The notes under the pieces are model-generated. The model did no database searches. It saw only the letters and a list, made by a program, of their open reading frames with translations, and was not told the DNA's origin. Shown here piece after piece: positions 1-10,909 of a stretch of 64,000 nt of DNA. A program made the translations under genes and the position numbers. Source of the DNA: Chelonoidis abingdonii (Eukaryota > Chordata > Testudines > Testudinidae); the NCBI RefSeq assembly GCF_003597395.2, contig NC_133771.1:59603454-59667453 (forward strand), in the 5' to 3' direction. Numbering within the stretch: the stretch's first letter is position 1; each line of letters starts with the position of its first letter.

Positions 1-708
1 ACTAGTAAAAAGCAAACCTCCTGATTTTAAAAGTTCCAGATTTGGTTCCCTACGGAATTGCTATTTGTACAAAATCTTGCACTTGTGTAATTCTTTGCAA
101 ATCCCAAAACTTTCAGGCATTTTTCATGAACATTTCTGTTAGAAGAGCGCTTTCTATAGGCTATTCTTCTGTTTAAAGTTTTTCCAGTCATCCAATCAGG
201 TGGCAGAAATGATAACATGTCCCTTAGGTGACCAATCACACAACACAAATAACAATGTGAATAATCAAAGTGAACAGTTTGAGAAAAACCCAGAGTCTGA
301 AAATTCTGTGATTCAGATTATTCAGTAAATATTTATAAATAACAAAATATGATTACAGAAATCAGGATTGCTTTACTAATCAAAAACGGAGCTAAATTCA
401 TCACAAGTATTATTTGAAACAAGACATTTGGCCACCTTTACTTTATACTTGTGGTGGGTCTCTGCTTAGATCAATCTTAAATTAAACTTCAGATGTTTTA
501 TTTTAAACTCCCTGTTACATGAAACTGTGTTCAGTACTGTGTATATAAAGAAAGTTTAGTTTGGAGCTGGTCCAAATACAGTTCTTATTGAAAACTATAA
601 AGTCTTACTGCACATCAGCTAAAATCAAACATAGAAGCTTGAGTATTCACAGTTCTCTTCTTTCACTGTTGTCATTGCTAATTACTGCACCAAAACTAAA
701 GGTGGGGC

Positions 709-1350
709 CAGGGCCGGTGCAAGGAAGTTTCAAGCCCTAGGTGAAACTTCCACCTTGCACGCCCCCCCCGCACCACGACAACTAACCCCTCTCCCCCCTG
801 GCCACCCATGGCAGCTAACCCTGCGTGGGGAGACTTTCCCCCTTCCCCCACCCCGGCAGCTAACCCTGCATGGGGAGACTTCCCCCCTTCCCTTCTCCCG
901 GCAGCTAACCCTGCCTGGGGATACTTCCCCACTCCCCCAGCAGCTAACTCTGCCTGGGGAGACTTCCCCCCTCCTCCTCCCTCCCCCAGCAGCTAACTCT
1001 GCCTGGGGAGACTTCCCCCCTCCTCCCCCTCCCCCAGCAGCTAACCCTGCCTGGGAAGACTTCCTCCCTCCCCCCCTCCCCCAGCAGCTAACCCTGCCTG
1101 GGGAGACTTCCCCTCTTCCCCCGGCAGCTAACCCTGGCTGGGGAGACCTCCTGCAGAAACTAAGCCTGCCTGAGTAGCCCGCCCCAGCTCACCTCGGCTC
1201 CGCCTCCCCCACTGAGCACACCGGCGCTGCTCTAATTCTCCTCCCCACCCAAGCTTGCGGTGCTGATTGGAGGAGAGTTAGAGCTGGGCTGTGTGCTCAG
1301 CGGAGGAGGCAGAGCGGAGGTGAGCTGGGGGAGGGAGCTGTTCCCCTGTG
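709..1350 (+). mobile_element. hAT-like non-autonomous element, 5' part only, swollen by a minisatellite
   Basis: The block opens with CAGGGCCGGTGCAAG followed by GGTGAAACTTCCACCTTGCAC. These are the same terminal and subterminal sequences as the better-preserved copies at 12424 and 25152. Downstream, near 1250-1345, is a counterpart of the internal inverted repeat of those copies (AAGCTTGCGGTGCTGATTGG and GGTGAGCTGGGG). The matching right terminus (TTGCACC..GCCCTG) was not found in the next kilobase, so this copy is read as 3'-truncated or rearranged. The 5' half is replaced by a tandem repeat. Confidence 0.6.
812..1165 (+). repeat. Minisatellite, 39-49 bp units
   Basis: The 8-mer CAGCTAAC begins units at 812, 857, 902, 941, 990, 1038, 1085 and 1125, so the spacing is 39-49 bp. 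Each unit continues with CCTGCNTGGGGAGACTTCCCC and a variable C-rich spacer. The open frames on both strands here come from this periodicity and are not coding. The array lies inside a hAT-like element and looks like local expansion of an internal motif. Confidence 0.85.
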
Positions 1351-1939
1351 CACCCCAGAACAGGAACAGGCTGGGGCTCTAAGGCTTGCTGCAGGACCAC
1401 GTGGAAGCAGCACGGCCCCAATGAAGCCTGGCTCCAGAAAAGCAGCAAACAGCATTGGAAACATCCTGGCTCCACGGGCACAGGAAGGGTAAGCTTGGGA
1501 AAACAGGGGGACTCTTACCCTGCTTCCCCAGCCCCAGAGACAGGGAAGGGCAGGCACAGGCAAATTACAATGAAAGGGGACAGTGGAAAGAAGGGGAACT
1601 AGCTTCCCTTGCCCCAGATACTTGATGTTCAGTGCAGGTACTCCATAGGGAGAGCAGCCAGTGACCAGATAAATGGCCTGGTAAGGGACTGAAAAGGGTA
1701 CTGGATAAAGAAACAGAACGGGGGAGGAGGTTCGAGGACTCCCATGACCAGTACATCAGGGAGCCCACCCATCCTCCCCCCGTTCTCATAGCCCTCCTTA
1801 AGCCTCTTGTGAGACTGGTGGATGGAAAAGTCCAAGCCATGGGTTGGCTGGGGGACTTGGATGGAAACAAAGGGGGGCTGGTGGAAGCCCCAGAGAACTG
1901 ATCTGAAAAAGCATGGATTTGCCTGCACAGTACACTTTA

Positions 1940-2240
1940 TCTGAGTGGTGGCTGTGGCAGGAGGAAGTTTTGTGGGGTTTGTGGGCTGTGGGTTTATTTG
2001 GGGTGGGAGGGGTTTGGGGGTTTTATTTGGGGTTGTGATAGCAGAGGGCTGGATGGGTTTAAGGAGGGCAGGGGCTGGGTGGAGAGTTATTTGGGGGTTG
2101 GGTGGGGGCTGTAGCAGGGGGCTGTAGGAGGACGGTTATTTGGGGTTCTATGGCAGGGGTTTGGGTGGAGATCTGTGGGATGAGATTATTTGGGAGTCTG
2201 TGGCAGTGGGGTGGGTGTAGAGTTGTGGGGTAGGAGCTGG
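1940..2240 (+). repeat. G-rich degenerate tandem repeat, about 50 bp units
   Basis: The motif TTATTTGGG recurs at about 1993, 2023, 2087, 2136 and 2186; the last three steps are 64, 49 and 50 bp. Between the motifs the sequence is rich in GGGG, GGCAGGGG and GGGTGGAG. The plus strand has many runs of three or more G and could form G-quadruplexes, which is inference. No gene is apparent. Confidence 0.6.
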
Positions 2241-3497
2241 GAGCACTGGGAGCTGTGTGGCAGTGCCAGTGGCTGCTGGCTGTAGTTGTATCTGGCTCCA
2301 TCCTCCACAGCCCCTTCCTCTCTCCTCCCTCCCGCTCTTGCTGGAGACAGCACCAGGGAGGGATGGACTCGCTGCCACCACACCAAGGAAAGTCTCTGGG
2401 CACTGAAGGCACTCGGGATGGACTCTGCAAGCACAAGCCTCATGGGGAGGAGGGAAAAATTCCAAAGTGCTGGAACATCGCTGTGTCCTGGACCACTCAG
2501 GAAGCACTATCCCCCTAACCCCCGAAACAGTGGATATCTGTACGCAGTTAATTTTAAGAGTTTTGCAGCATTTATAATAATTACTCATTACTTTAGCAAA
2601 ACTCTGAAAAACCCTGTCTTATTCTTGAGGATTCTACATATACCAAGAATGAAAGCTTTATGCACCATTTTTAATATATTTCCAGCACAAAGCATGTGGG
2701 AAGTAGAGACCCCCTTAACATAAGGCATAGCCTTTAATAATACATTGATTTTGATTAAATAGTTTTGGCTCACACAGCTTTACGAGATATTACACCCTGG
2801 TACAAGCTTCCACTGCAGACATCCTTTGGCAGAGCAGTCCTCTAAGTACCCCAGTATTCCTTGCACCCTCCTCCTCCATGAATACTGCTTGTGATTCACC
2901 TCAAGTGCAATTTACATAGGGACCATCACTTGAAGAAGAAAGAAAGGTTACTTACCTATACAATAACTGAGATGTGTGGTCACTACATGTACTCCATTAC
3001 TTACCTTCCTTTCCCTCTGCTGTGGAGGCTTATCCTGGGACTATTCACAACAAAAAGGTAACTGGAGTGGCAGTCCACTCCTATGCCTTCAGCTCAGAGC
3101 ACAAGGAGGGGTGCAAACCAGTGGACAGTGCTAGCAAAAAATCTTCCACTCTTACGTATACCCCAAGTGGAATACAGGCAGCGTTCACAAATTCACAGAG
3201 CTCCTCTTACTGTCTAATTTAGTAACCTTACTTTAAGATGATAAGGGCTGTTCACACCCCTCCCAATTATTGTTACAGGAAGTCTGCAAACTCAAGCCGA
3301 CATTGCTGAATCAGTTAACCTTGACAATGGAAACAGAATTTTGCTTCACAACCGTAACAGCTAGAAAGGACTTTTTTTTTTTTAAATGAAAGTTGAGATC
3401 CTGGAGAATAAGAAGATAGCTTTTAAAAGATGCCACTTTGGTGGATACCAGCCCAGTTCGTGTCCTGAATATTTAGATTGACAGCTGATTTAGATCA

Positions 3498-3668
3498 TAT
3501 GAACATAAAACCAGCCATATTGGGTCAGACCAGCAGTTCATCTAGCCCACTATCCTGCCTTCTTACAGTGGCCAGTGCCAGACGCTTTAGAGAGAATGAA
3601 CAGAACAGGGCAATTTATCAAGTGATCCATCTCCTGTTGTCCTGTCCCAGCTTCTGTCAGTTAGAAGT
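3498..3668 (-). mobile_element. CR1 LINE 3'-end fragment
   Basis: Read on the minus strand this is the 3' terminal part of a CR1-type LINE. The plus strand shows ATATTGGGTCAGACCAGCAG, then TCTAGCCCACTATCCTG, CAGTGGCCAGTGCCAGA, GAATGAACAGAACAGG and AAGTGATCCATC. The same ordered blocks occur at 47808, at 50008 and, in the opposite orientation, at 62900. It is non-coding and 5'-truncated, as is usual for CR1 copies. Confidence 0.75.
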
Positions 3669-5059
3669 TTTTTTAAGCTATAGTAGTGGAAAGTAGTGTC
3701 ACAGGAATGTACCCAAAGATAAGTCATTCAGTGCAATAGCAGGTTTTGGTTTATTTGCTACACTTTATATTATCATTATATGTGGGACTCGGCACTGGAT
3801 CAGATCAGGATCTGGTCAGAATAACAAGAATCTGGCCAACCAGTGGCATTAGGATTAAAACTAGCTCTCGACAGCACTATGATTATGGGCCAGTTTGCTA
3901 GTATGGTAAGCAACTGCAACATATATAGTTGCTTTCCATATATAGTCTAACTGTTTTGAAGGTGATAGACACAGATCAGCGTGAGGCAGATGCCTGGCAT
4001 GGAAAATTTCAGCCCAACCAGTTGAAGCGTCGCAAAGTTATAAGCAGGGCTACAATTTTACTACACCAATTTTTAATAAATTTTATGGCAGAGGTACAGA
4101 AAAAGAATAATATGTCACAAAAAGGCGAGCAAGGGGTTTGTAGGGAGAGAGTTTTGGAGAATGAGCCCACCCTGCAGTCACCCTGCAGCAGCAGCTCCTG
4201 TCCCACAGGGCTGGGCTCCAGGTGTTGTGACCTAGCCCATGCGGTTGCAATGCCAGTCAGAGGATGGAGACAGAGGGGGGCAGAAGGCCAAATTTGGTTG
4301 TCATTGAAACCTCGTGCACAAGTCACAATGCCACACAGGTTTGCTGCATCCACTCCTTTGTCTCCATCTATGTATATGTGGATGCACTAAACATGAGTGG
4401 TGGTGTGAACCTGAGGGCTAAGTCACAATGCTACCTGGTTTCGGTGCATTTCACAGACTTTATTCAAATTTATGGTTTCCATGACCACCGTGATGTCCAG
4501 GACAAAATTGTAGCCTCAGTTACAAGAAACTGAAAACAGGATCTTATAAATAGATATGTTGGGCAACCATAAATTCCGGCCAGGGCCTAGCCCCACGGAT
4601 AGTGATAATGTAAAGTCTAGCAAATAAAACCAAAAACTGTGATTATGTTAAATGACCTAGCTTTGGCACATTTCTGTGGCACTACTTTCCACAAACATAA
4701 CTTAAAAAGAAAACTTCCCATAATATTTGTACATCGGATTGGCAGGTGCAAGACCAATTGACTGCAAGTAACAAAGATTAGCAACTCCACATCGTGGTTG
4801 GAAACATATTTCCCTAGGAATTATTTGTGATTTTTCATTAAAACTGATGCAGTATGATAAAACTAATTACATTTTTTAATTAATGGAATTTAAAATTAAT
4901 CATAGCAGGATAGGATCAGCCTCTGCATTTTTTTTTTAATCACAATAGTTTGTCTCAGAAAACTCTTCTACTGTCACATGGCATTGGTAATGGACTAATA
5001 CATATTTATTTTTATTAGCTGTCTACTTCCTTGAATTTCTCTTTGGTGTAAAGATGCCA

Positions 5060-6145
5060 TGATGCTTCCCAGGGGTACCCTGCATTGTGAGGCACCTCAT
5101 TACCACCTGCCCTTAGTGTGAGGAAGTCTTGTCTGCGCCTGCTGGGGGTCAGCTTCCCAACTCCACCAGCCACATGCAACACAACCATTCCCCTCTAGCC
5201 TAGATAGGCCCCCCCTGTTTTTCTACAGGTTAGCAATAGGCACACTCCAAGCCTTGAGCCCTCCAGGCATCTCCCTGGAGAGTCCAGCTCCTGTTCCTCT
5301 GGACACTTGCAGTATTCACGGATTCTCTGCTTCCAAAGAAACAGTTCACCCCAGATTACCAGGACTGGCTCTGCATAGCACTTAGATATGTTTATAGTGA
5401 AATCAAGTATAAGTTCATTTAATGAAGCATAGAGAGTCAAGTAATAGTAAGTAGAGGTATTGGGGCAGGGGAGGAAATAGTTACATATAAAACAAAATCA
5501 TGACATGCAACCTAGAGCCTAACCCTAGAAAAGTCTAGCATTTGGCTCACCCAAAATCATTGTAATGAGTTTCAGCTAGACGTGGCGGTGACCCTCCTTT
5601 CATGAGACAAGTACACTGTCAGCTTGACTCCCTTGTGAAGAATTCATTGTGTTCCTTTGCCCCCAAGATATATAAGTCCTATCCTTTGTCTTCATTCATA
5701 GACAGGACACCCCTGCTGTTTCATTTCTTCCTGTACATTTTCTTTCTTGCAGCTTTCACAGTCGCTCACTGATACCTGGCTCATTATGCAAATAGGTCTC
5801 AGTTGTGAGGTAGACAATACACATATGATGAGACAAAGATAAGTGTTTGTTACCTCCTGCTTGAAAGGAATCAGTCTGAGGCATGTGACCTCCTGGTGAC
5901 CTGAATTAACTCCAGGACCTTAAGAACATTATTATCAGTATATAAATACATAACTCCTTCAATATTATCCACACATACATTTTGCAATGATTATGACGAG
6001 CAGTGGACTGCTGGCTCTTGGTAGAATAGGTCAGTAGAGACCTTACGTGCCACCTGTTGGTGAACTATTATGCATATATCAGATCCAGGTGATCTCTGTA
6101 AGCCATATGCACCCCCTGTGTCCTCTGCCAGTTGGCACCAAGAGG
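5060..6145 (-). mobile_element. Probable solo LTR of a retrovirus-like element, minus strand
   Basis: On the minus strand the order looks like an LTR: a TATA-like segment (reverse complement of the ATATATAAG near 5670), then an ATTAAA polyadenylation-like signal (reverse complement of TTTAAT near 5417), then a GC-richer tail towards 5050. There is no coding sequence. I could not fix the ends or find a target duplication, so the coordinates are approximate and another type of interspersed repeat is possible. Confidence 0.4.
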
Positions 6146-6255
6146 TCCGTGCATCACAAATGTGTATTTTAAAAGTCTATTTTTAAAGAATGATTATTGA
6201 GCAAATAGCTGGCTTAGAGCAATGGAAACAACCACAGAAACTTTCACCCCTGAGA

Positions 6256-6700
6256 CATTTGCTAGGCAAACTTGAGAGTCGCAAACAGAGGCAGCTAGCA
6301 GGAGAGTTTTGGAGAGTGTAGCTAGAGACTTTGCTGTAACAGGACTTGGTGAGTGCTGCATTTGGTTCATCTGTACACTGTTTGTGTGACTATTCATTTG
6401 TTCTGTGTATGGGCTGTGTATATGGGGCTTTGACCCCTGAGAAGCAGCTAAGACAGATCTGTTTGGTAAGGGCCAGGTGGGTCTGATCTTTGGAGCTTTG
6501 ATAAGACCCACTCTTTGAAGCCTATAGGTGGTTAATCACTCACTTGTGGAGCTGAACTGAGCTAAGCTAAGCAGGGGAAAACGATGTAAAAGTCATTTGC
6601 TAGGCAAACTCAAGAGCTGAGAACCAAGGAAGCCAACAGGAGAGTTTCTGAAGGTATTTGGAAAGGGTGTGTAAAAGGCTTGCAGGTTCAGCTCTATGTG
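6256..6700 (+). repeat. Tandem 5' leader units upstream of a LINE-like ORF1
   Basis: The 16-mer CATTTGCTAGGCAAAC occurs at 6256 and again at 6594, a step of 338 bp. In both places it is followed within about 50 bp by AACAGAGGCAGCTAGCAGGAGAGTTT-like sequence (the second copy reads CCAACAGGAGAGTTT). The second unit runs straight into the ORF1-like segment at 6711. This looks like tandem 5' UTR or promoter monomers in front of a non-LTR retrotransposon. Confidence 0.5.
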
Positions 6701-6710
6701 CAATTCCATG

Positions 6711-7183
6711 ATGGCCAGTGATGAAACAGTGGAGGTGACCTGCAACAACTGTCCCATGTTTTCTTTCCTGCCTGAGCCAAAAGGGATTTCCTATGCACAA
6801 AGTACAAGTTGGGGGCTGTTCTAAAGGAAAAGATTCTTGAATTGGAAGGGCAACTAGAAACATTACAACAAATCAGAGACGCTGTACAGCCAAGTTCAGG
6901 AAATGTCAGCATCCCAGGTTCAAGGAAGAATGGAGCTGGAGAGAGAGAGGACATCAGAGAAGAGGCCCGGCAGTTCAGAATCACCATAAGCAAGAGGTCT
7001 TATCAACATTCTACATGGCTGGAGACAGACAAGAATGGGAATGCTGTGGCCACCAGAGAGAAGAGGACCAGGAGGATTGTAGCTTGGTCCAAACTGAAAG
7101 AAAACCAAATTTGCCCACAAAGAGATCAGAGAAATTCTGAATTTCTTGGCTCAGCCCAACTCTGTAAGATGAGTCTGAACTAG
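6711..7183 (+). pseudogene. Broken ORF1-like gene of a CR1-type LINE
   Basis: An ATG at 6711 opens a short frame containing TCNNCPMFSFLPEPKG. The reading then moves by one base near 6785 and continues as CTKYKLGAVLKEKILELEG to the stop at 7183. Together this gives a C-x2-C followed by a single Cys where a second pair would be expected, then a leucine- and glutamate-rich stretch likely to be a coiled coil. That zinc-knuckle plus coiled-coil layout is known from ORF1 proteins of CR1-type LINEs. The end, with many Arg, Lys and Glu residues, is unremarkable. The frameshift and lost Cys show it is dead. The ORF1 assignment is by layout only; another zinc-binding host fragment is a less likely alternative. 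Confidence 0.5.
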
Positions 7184-8059
7184 AACAAATCCTCTCAAAA
7201 TACAGGAAGATTCTGATCTGGATCCAATTTTTTCAAATCTGGCCCATCTCTAATGTCTATAGAGGAAAAAGAGTAAATTAAAAATATTACTGGAAAATTA
7301 AGTATCAAATGATCACATGTAAATATAAAGAGTGTATTACACTTTTCAGTGCAGTATTTGTTTCAGAGCACACCATAATGAAGATCAGTAGACCACCTTA
7401 CATAGTGGGTACAGTGAGGGGAATACTGGGATTGTGGGCATCACAGATATTTTCTCTTTGCCTTTGGGATTTGAGAAGAGCACCGTTCTCCCCAGTCTGA
7501 GCCTGACCTTAATGGAATATGCAGGGGAAAAAGTCCAGCATCTTTCACAAGTACTACAGTCATTTAAAACAAAACTAAAAACCACAACATACCATGATGA
7601 CAAAGATAGCTGTTTTCTCATTAATAGGTCAGCTATCAGAATGTCAGCTATCTGCTATTTCTCACATCCTGCATGGCCCAGAGGAGTCGGGTGATGTGGG
7701 CTCATTCAAATTCTATGTCCCAGATTTGGGCCCTAATCTCTTATTAGATCTCAGTGTCTATTTTCTCTATTTGAAAACTTTCAGAGGTGAACTATGGTAC
7801 TAGTGGCTTAAAGCAAGAGTGATACAAGAGATACAGCAAAGGATGGAGAAATTATATCTGGGAATTTTAGTTCCAAGAATGTTATTACAAACCTTAACAT
7901 TCTTTAGTTTGCTTTCTTTATTAATTGTAATACTTTAATGGAATCATGTCGAAAATTGTTAACATCAACAAGTGACAGGGTATTAGATGCAGAACACTTC
8001 ATGATCTTTTGAAGCTTCATTCCATTTTAAAATGTCTCCATTGAACTAATCCCCTTCAA

Positions 8060-8470
8060 ATGCAGCACTTAACATATACGTGAACTACAACTGGGTGAAA
8101 TTTTTCATCCAAAACTTCTTTTAGCAGAAATGCCAATTCCACAACACTGAAACCTTTTACAAATTCATATTTATTTTGCTGAATTGATTGTTTAAAAAAA
8201 TCCAAAAAATTGAAACATGTAGTTTCATCATTTTCTAAACAAAATGTTTCAATTTCAGTTTGAAACAACTTTTCATTTAAAAGTTTCCTTTTCATTTTAA
8301 TTTTAATAGTTTCCAAAAGGTCAAAATCGAAACAAAGCATCTTAATTTTATCAAAATGAAACATTTGTTTGACCTGAAATGAACATTTTTAAAACTTTTT
8401 AATTCACTGAAATTTTTCATTTTGGGCTGACGTGAAACAATTTTTTTACTTTTTGAAATTGCCAACAAAT
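8060..8470. repeat. AT-rich degenerate palindromic repeat (GAAAC/GTTTC)
   Basis: The stretch is dense in AAACATTT, GAAAC, GTTTC, TTTTCATTT and AAAATG on both strands, forming many overlapping inverted repeats. The minus-strand ORFs over it (Phe, Lys and Glu rich) look like composition artefacts. It resembles an old MITE or an AT-rich minisatellite; I could not define ends. Confidence 0.4.
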
Positions 8471-9015
8471 CAAAAATCCATTCATTATTCACCCAGTTCA
8501 GATGTGAACCACATTCAGTGTCCTGGGGATTATGACCTTCACCACACTTCAGTTCTAGTTGGGTAGGGGAGGAGTAGAGAAATAGCCTTTTTTCCATGGA
8601 AGTGGGGTAAAAAGGCTATTGGTCTTGCCACAGCTACATCCCTGTGAAGAGGAGATGGTGTTGCTACAACTATTCCCCACTGTACATGGCCTTCCAGAAG
8701 CCCACAAACATTGCTACCTATAACCCTTTAACTGTACCAGGTGGATCGAGGTCCTGCCGTCACAGTCATGGTCAGCTGGAATGGTTTGTCAGACTGTTTA
8801 TTGCTATAGCAAAACTCAAAGATGGCAAGTTGTTTGGGTGAACAAAACTACTTACCAATGAGATGGTTGCAGTATACCTATTTTGGGGTTCTGGTTTTGC
8901 AGTTACATTCTCTGAGGCTGTGTATTGTGTCTGAGAAGCACTTCCATATTAATTATTGTAGGCCACTATGAATTAACGTTGTATTTACATGTACTCGTGT
9001 TTTATATTTCTGTAG

Positions 9016-9128
9016 TCTAATATTCCCTGGAGTGCGGCTGGGTGCTGACAGTCAATTTAGTGATTTCCTTGATGGCCTTGGACCTGCACAGTTAGTAGGT
9101 CGACAGACACTAGCAACCCCTGCTATGG
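9016..9128 (+). CDS. RIMS1: RIMS1 exon: linker before the C2B domain
   Basis: RIMS1 (Rab3-interacting molecule 1) is a presynaptic active-zone scaffold that links Rab3 vesicles, Munc13, RIM-BP and calcium channels for docking and priming. This internal exon follows a TTTCTGTAG acceptor and ends before GTAAGA. It carries one base of a split codon, 37 full codons and one final base. The peptide includes LIFPGVRLGADSQFSDFLDG, then LGPAQLVGRQTLATPAM, the conserved low-complexity linker just upstream of C2B in RIM family proteins. The last G joins GT of the next exon to make Gly, so phase is kept across the 5.6-kb intron. No stop or frameshift is present. Confidence 0.93.
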
Positions 9129-9285
9129 GTAAGAATAATTTATTCTCATGTATAAGACAAATGCTATCCCATTGACCAAAGTGAAGTTAAGGTGGCCAGA
9201 ATGCAGCTGTTGGACTACAGTCAGCCAAAGAGTTCTGCCAAATGGCCTTCCTCATCTTTAACAGAAAGGTGCTGTTTCAGAGGCA

Positions 9286-9600
9286 GTGCTAGCGCATTGG
9301 CGGACCCAAGCAGAAATATTTTGGAGGTCCTCCCCAGACCCGCTGATGGAGTCGGGGGGTGGGGCGCAAACAGGGCAGTTGCCCAGGGCCCTGGGTGGTG
9401 GCCGGGAGCCCTGGACCCTTTTACATGTATGCTGCAGGGCTCCTAGGCTTGTGCAGGGTGATACTGGCGGCAGAAAAGGCAGCCGGGCGAGTATGTGGAA
9501 GCCCTGGCTGTGCCAGAAAAGCATGCACAGCAGTGCAGCTGGCAGCAGCTAACTGGGCATCAGCAAGCACAGGCGTATCACCACCCAAATCTTAGGTGGA
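9286..9600. repeat. GC-rich interspersed sequence, unclassified
   Basis: Sequence becomes sharply GC-rich here (for example GTCGGGGGGTGGGGCGCAAAC and CCCAGGGCCCTGGGTGG), unlike the neighbouring AT-rich intron. The composition matches the hAT-like blocks of this window and it adjoins one at 9637. I could not identify termini or a target duplication. The overlapping ORFs on both strands are composition shadows. Confidence 0.35.
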
Positions 9601-9636
9601 CCTTTCTAGGGAGCCCAATGACTGTTCTGACCTGGG

Positions 9637-10300
9637 CAGAGCCATCCCTAGGGCACGGTGAATTGGGGTGACCACTCCGGGCCCCACGCTTTGGGGGGTC
9701 CTGCAGACCTGGACGATTGGCCAGTGCAGCCGGTCCTGGAAGTGACAGATTTGTCACTTCTGCTCCAGGCCCCGCAGACCCCAAGGGATGGCTCTCGCTC
9801 TGAGGCTCAGACAGGGCCTCCCAGAGTGGCGGGGGCAAGTGGGGAAATTTGCCCCAGGCCCTGAGTCCTGGAGGGGCTGCCACAAGAGTTTTTCGGGGCC
9901 CCTGGAGCGGGGTCCTTCACTCACTCCGGGGGCTCTGGAAAACTCTCACGGGGCCTGGGCCCCCGGAGCTTCTTCTGCTCCGGGTCTTCGGCAGTAATTT
10001 GTCAGCCAGGGGTCCTTCCACTCCAGGACCCACTGCCGAAGTGCCGGGTGTTCAGAGGCACTTCGGCAGCGGGTCCCGGAGCAGAAGGATCTCCTGCCGC
10101 CGAATTACTGCCAAAGCGGGGGCCCCCGCCGCTGAAGACCTCGGGCCCCCTGAATCCTCTGGGCGGCCCTGGGCCCAGAATTGCTGTCAGTGGGCCTGGC
10201 CCTCCCACACAACACATAATAAACAGCAAATAGGGTCCCCCTTAACCTTCTTGGGGCCCTGAGCAATTGTTTAGTTTGCTTATGCCTAGCCCTGGCTCTG
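9637..10300. mobile_element. hAT-like GC-rich non-autonomous element with inverted ends
   Basis: The left end CAGAGCCATCCCTAGG and the right end CCTAGCCCTGGCTCTG are imperfect inverted repeats, with CAGAGCCA the outer 8 bases. The interior has paired segments such as CCACTGCCGAAGTGCC and GGCACTTCGGCAGCGGG, giving long internal stems. No transposase frame is visible. An 8-bp target duplication could not be recognised, so the exact ends are less sure than for the copies at 12424 or 25152. Confidence 0.55.
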
Positions 10301-10777
10301 CTTTCCATAAACAGAACTGATGCTCTGTTTCATCCAAAATCAGATGAAGATAGAGCATTTCATCCTGGGACCTGTGATATCCACAGAGCTCACTTCTGTA
10401 TCAAAGGTGGTGGCCGCAATCTGTTACTTTCTATGCAGAATACTTATAATCCTTGGCTCATTGCAAATTGCTAGTTCTCAGATAGTTAGCATTTGTACAT
10501 GACATTTGTAACTGATTATGTGGCCAATAACAGAATCTGACCCAGATTTAGCTGATTGAAAGATAATCCAAAAATCTGAAAGTCTACTCCATATTTGCAA
10601 CAAGGCTGACAACCAATTTACAGATGATGCCATTAGATTGTTGCTGTTGGAACAGATTAATAAAGTCTAATTTCCAGCAGCCTCTCAAGGGCCACCTATG
10701 GTTTGCTCTGTAACCCGAAGCATCTGAGAATCCCCTGGAGTACCAAGCACTACAGGCTTGCCCTTGACACACCCACT

Positions 10778-10901
10778 TAGGGTGACCAGATAGCAAATGT
10801 GAAAAATCGGGACAAGGGATGGGGGGCAATAGTCCCCTATGTATGAAAAAGTCCTGAATATCAGGAGTGTCCCTATAAAATCGGGACATCTGGTCCCCCT
10901 A
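10778..10901. mobile_element. 124-bp hAT-type MITE (TAGGGTGACC family), copy 1
   Basis: The element starts TAGGGTGACCAGAT and ends ATCTGGTCCCCCTA, an inverted terminal repeat of about 13 bp. The interior carries AAAAATCGGGAC and CCCTATAAAATCGGGAC. Flanks read CACCCACT and CACCACT, a probable 8-bp target duplication with one base lost. The same family occurs at 27338 and 50049. Confidence 0.75.
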
Positions 10902-10909
10902 CACCACTC

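Larger units (their letters stand above)
1..9015 (+). other. RIMS1: Upstream intron of RIMS1 (partial), with repeats
   Basis: All sequence before the first visible exon is read as one intron. The exon at 9016 begins with a split codon and needs a preceding exon ending in two bases of an Asn codon, and I could not find that exon here. Positions 1-708, 1360-1935, 2260-3495, 3670-5050 and 7260-8060 hold no gene, tRNA or clear transposon that I can name; they are AT-rich or mixed intronic sequence with short chance ORFs. Repeats inside the intron are listed separately. Confidence 0.7.

Noticed and set aside
755..1177. 140-codon proline-rich plus-strand frame
   Set aside because: It is the translation of a 39-49-bp minisatellite inside a hAT-like copy.
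2148..2588. 146-codon minus-strand frame over a G-rich repeat
   Set aside because: No recognised motif. It overlaps a degenerate tandem repeat and two other open frames.
1..9015. Search for the RIMS1 exon preceding 9016 (coding a segment ending in Asn before LIFPG)
   Set aside because: No sequence with the expected ending, donor site and phase was found, so the exon is taken to lie upstream of the window.
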